From positions 310,001 through 374,000 of the forward strand of contig CAXXJK010000004.1 in assembly GCA_963665595.2 (NCBI GenBank): 64,000 bases of DNA, written 5' to 3'. The first letter of the stretch is position 1. The number at the start of each line of letters is the position of its first letter. Position numbers and translations under genes: made by a program. The notes beneath the pieces were generated by a model. It was not told where the DNA came from, searched no databases, and was given only the letters and a program-made list of their open reading frames with translations. Of this stretch, positions 62,070-64,000 are shown piece by piece. The stretch comes from G963665595 sp963665595 (GTDB lineage Bacteria > Actinomycetota > Coriobacteriia > Coriobacteriales > CADBOM01).

Positions 62070-63383
62070 ATGGATACTTCGTCAAAACCGACCACCACGA
62101 GTTCCAAACGAGCACGAAACTACTACCCATGGCTCATAGTGATAGGCTGCTGCTGTATGCAGATAGGCGGCATAGGAATATTCCTTGATAGCTGCGGTGT
62201 CTTCTACGTACCGGCTGCAGCAGGTCTGGGCATTTCAGTGGGCACGTACAGTCAATATCTTTCTTTTTCGTTTCTCGGAACCATCCCTGCCGCCTTTCTG
62301 GCCAGCTATCTCATGAATAAAGTTGATATACGTATTCTCATAGGAGTAAATGTAACACTCTGCAGTCTTCTCCTGATATTCATGGGGTACTATCCTTCAA
62401 CACTCGTACGCAATATTGCAGGATTCACGACCGGTTTCAGCGGTGGTTTCTTTTTTATGATCATGACACCTGTTCTCATCAACAACTGGTTTATAAAAAG
62501 AAAAGGTCTCGCCATAGGTATTGCCATGGCAAGTTCAGGTATCGGCGCTGCCATCTTATCCCCCCTTATTACGCTCCTCATAGCAGCTGTTGGCTGGCAG
62601 CTTGCCTATGTGTACACCGGCTTGTTTGTAATGGTTTTGATACTCCCCTGGGATATATTTGTCTTCCGCCTGAGGCCAGAAGATATCGGGCTCAAACCTT
62701 TCGGCTGGGAAGAGTCTTGCACCTTCGAGCAGACTTCGGATCATCTTGATCGGTCAGGCGTGCCCTATTCACGCGCCATCCGAACGTTTTCGTTTATATG
62801 TGTCTGTCTGTTCGTAGGATGTATCGCCATGTTTTCCGGGTATAATTCCTACCTCAATGCCTTTGGGCAGAGTCTTGGCTATACCGCCTTGATTAGCTCC
62901 ACGTTTCTGGTGGCAGTGTCTTTGGGCTCGATCGTAGAGAAAATTCTCATGGGATTTCTCTACGACTACATCGGGATTTATAAGATTATCTGGATAAACT
63001 GCGCTCTGTTAATAACCGGCTTGTTCCTTCTTGGTACTCAAACTAACCTTGTAATGCTCTATATAGGCGCAGCCTTGTTTGGTATACAGAATTCTCTGGT
63101 TGCAGTGCAGACGCCGCTGCTTATACGGGAGTTATTTGGAAATCGTGATTACTCTCGTCTCGTTCCCCTGACACGAATAGGCATCGGGGCGTTAGGGATG
63201 ACCGGCCCGTTACTGGTGGCCGGCATCTATAACGCCACAGGAACATATAGTGTTGTCTGGCTCACCAGCATCGCCATCGTTATCGTGGCGCTCTGCTTTG
63301 CCATGGCCGCTCGTCGAGGGAAAAAGCACTATGCTCAACTCTGGGAGACAACAGACGGGGCAGAAAAACAGACGGATCGCTGA
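62070..63383 (+). CDS. MFS transporter, OFA-like (second of pair)
   Basis: A 437-residue 12-helix carrier, more divergent than its neighbour: TPVLINNWFIKRKGLAIGIAMA, FVFRLRPEDIGLKPFGWEE, FGIQNSLVAVQTPLLIRELFG. It starts 13 bp after the first MFS gene, so the two are probably one transcript. Two adjacent carriers might take different substrates or work as import/export partners. Confidence 0.9.
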   Translation: MDTSSKPTTTSSKRARNYYPWLIVIGCCCMQIGGIGIFLDSCGVFYVPAAAGLGISVGTYSQYLSFSFLGTIPAAFLASYLMNKVDIRILIGVNVTLCSLLLIFMGYYPSTLVRNIAGFTTGFSGGFFFMIMTPVLINNWFIKRKGLAIGIAMASSGIGAAILSPLITLLIAAVGWQLAYVYTGLFVMVLILPWDIFVFRLRPEDIGLKPFGWEESCTFEQTSDHLDRSGVPYSRAIRTFSFICVCLFVGCIAMFSGYNSYLNAFGQSLGYTALISSTFLVAVSLGSIVEKILMGFLYDYIGIYKIIWINCALLITGLFLLGTQTNLVMLYIGAALFGIQNSLVAVQTPLLIRELFGNRDYSRLVPLTRIGIGALGMTGPLLVAGIYNATGTYSVVWLTSIAIVIVALCFAMAARRGKKHYAQLWETTDGAEKQTDR

Positions 63384-63459
63384 CGATCAGTCTCTGTGTT
63401 GTACGATAAATCTTTTGCCCCGTCAGGTATCTCTGCTCTCCTGCAAGATACGTCAACAA

Positions 63460-64000
63460 TCAGAATGCATACCTTCGTTCTTTATATTGAAAGGTAATCC
63501 ACTTTTTCTCGGTAAATTCATCCACAGAAAAGCCTACGCCCTCCCGGCCGACGCCGCTGTTCTTGATGCCGCCGAAGGGAGCTAGCTGAGACCCCATGGC
63601 CGATGAGTCATTTACGTGCACCATACCCGCTTCCATCTTCGGCGCCAGGCTCATCGCCTTTGACAGGTCGTTTGTGAGCAAGGCAGAAGATAGACCATAG
63701 TTGTTATCATTACAAAGGCTGAGCGCTTCTTTCTCATCCCGTGCGCAGACGATGCTCGTCATCGGGCCAAAGCTTTCTTCATAAAAGACATCCATCTCAG
63801 GGGTCACATCCGCCAAAAGAGTGGGCTGATAGAACGCTCCTTGGTGAGTCCCCCCGGTGAGGAGACGCGCGCCTTTTGACAGGGCGTCTTCTATCTGTCT
63901 GTCCAATACATCGCAGTGTTGTTTTCGGATAAGAGGACCGATAATGGTGTCAGGGCTATGAGGATCGCCCACCGCAAGAGACTGTGCTCGCGCGGTCATT
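63460..64000 (-). CDS. Aldehyde dehydrogenase family protein, C-terminal part (cut by window edge)
   Basis: The last ~180 residues of an NAD(P)-dependent aldehyde dehydrogenase: GPLIRKQHCDVLDRQIEDAL, EESFGPMTSIV, and APFGGIKNSGVGREG close to the end. The catalytic Cys lies upstream, outside the window, so activity and substrate class cannot be judged. The ATG at 63999 is an internal Met. It converges on the MFS pair. Confidence 0.92.
   Translation of the reverse strand, partial: MTARAQSLAVGDPHSPDTIIGPLIRKQHCDVLDRQIEDALSKGARLLTGGTHQGAFYQPTLLADVTPEMDVFYEESFGPMTSIVCARDEKEALSLCNDNNYGLSSALLTNDLSKAMSLAPKMEAGMVHVNDSSAMGSQLAPFGGIKNSGVGREGVGFSVDEFTEKKWITFQYKERRYAF

Noticed and set aside
1..64000. tRNA, rRNA, insertion sequences, prophage or integrase genes
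   Set aside because: None recognised on either strand; gene order and codon use look chromosomal throughout, with no transposase motif or flanking inverted repeats.

Overview
The window looks like a chromosomal segment from an anaerobic actinobacterium of the class Coriobacteriia, most likely an Eggerthella/Adlercreutzia/Slackia-type organism. This is inferred from gene content, not from a marker gene; no rRNA or tRNA is visible. The signs are moderate GC, several DMSO-reductase-family molybdenum enzymes each paired with a small four-cluster-type ferredoxin subunit, OFA-type MFS transporters, and LuxR regulators with a long N-terminal membrane domain. Strictly anaerobic genes (class III ribonucleotide reductase NrdDG, pyrogallol transhydroxylase) agree with this.

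Layout. 0-5.4 kb: end of a membrane protein gene, a large FAD/Fe-S oxidoreductase with a Met-Pro-rich tail, a Crp/Fnr regulator and a ferredoxin-like protein behind a perfect 28-bp palindrome. 5.5-11.8 kb: an Nramp remnant, MoeA, a second Crp/Fnr regulator and a FecCD-type ABC importer with a DUF364 protein, read here as a candidate molybdate/tungstate uptake and cofactor locus. 12-16 kb: TetR plus an MMPL/RND exporter. 16-19.6 kb: pstSCAB phosphate importer. 20-22.8 kb: nrdDG behind two NrdR boxes. 22.8-27 kb: a PadR / two NifX-like / two ferredoxin-MinD ATPase operon resembling the Desulfovibrio orange-protein (ORP) system, divergent from a second DUF364 gene. 27.4-30.5 kb: a Zn-ribbon mini-protein, a molybdoenzyme and its Fe-S subunit. 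30.5-35.4 kb: a pair of DUF proteins, rhodanese, a TspO-like protein and a DHA2 exporter. 35.8-42 kb: modABC followed directly by a pyrogallol-phloroglucinol transhydroxylase-like pair (AthL/AthS). 42.3-46.2 kb: a giant leucine-rich-repeat/SLH surface protein. 46.5-49.5 kb: a frameshifted MsrA-MsrB, a 2Fe-2S ferredoxin and a LuxR gene broken by two frameshifts. 49.9-57.2 kb: a six-gene minus-strand operon with two molybdoenzymes, two Fe-S subunits, an MFS carrier and a rubredoxin-like protein. 57.6-63.4 kb: a second Zn-ribbon mini-protein, an exported protein, an intact membrane LuxR regulator and two MFS carriers. The window ends inside an aldehyde dehydrogenase.

How it fits together: molybdenum is the common thread. 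Two uptake systems (FecCD-type and ModABC), MoeA, two DUF364 proteins and an ORP-like Mo-cluster operon could supply at least four molybdopterin enzymes. These probably act on small aromatic or other organic substrates brought in by the OFA-type carriers, under membrane-LuxR control. Substrates of three of the four enzymes cannot be read from sequence. Several genes are decaying by frameshift (LuxR, MsrAB, Nramp remnant). Many starts given here were moved to sites with a clear Shine-Dalgarno sequence; the reason is stated in each entry.
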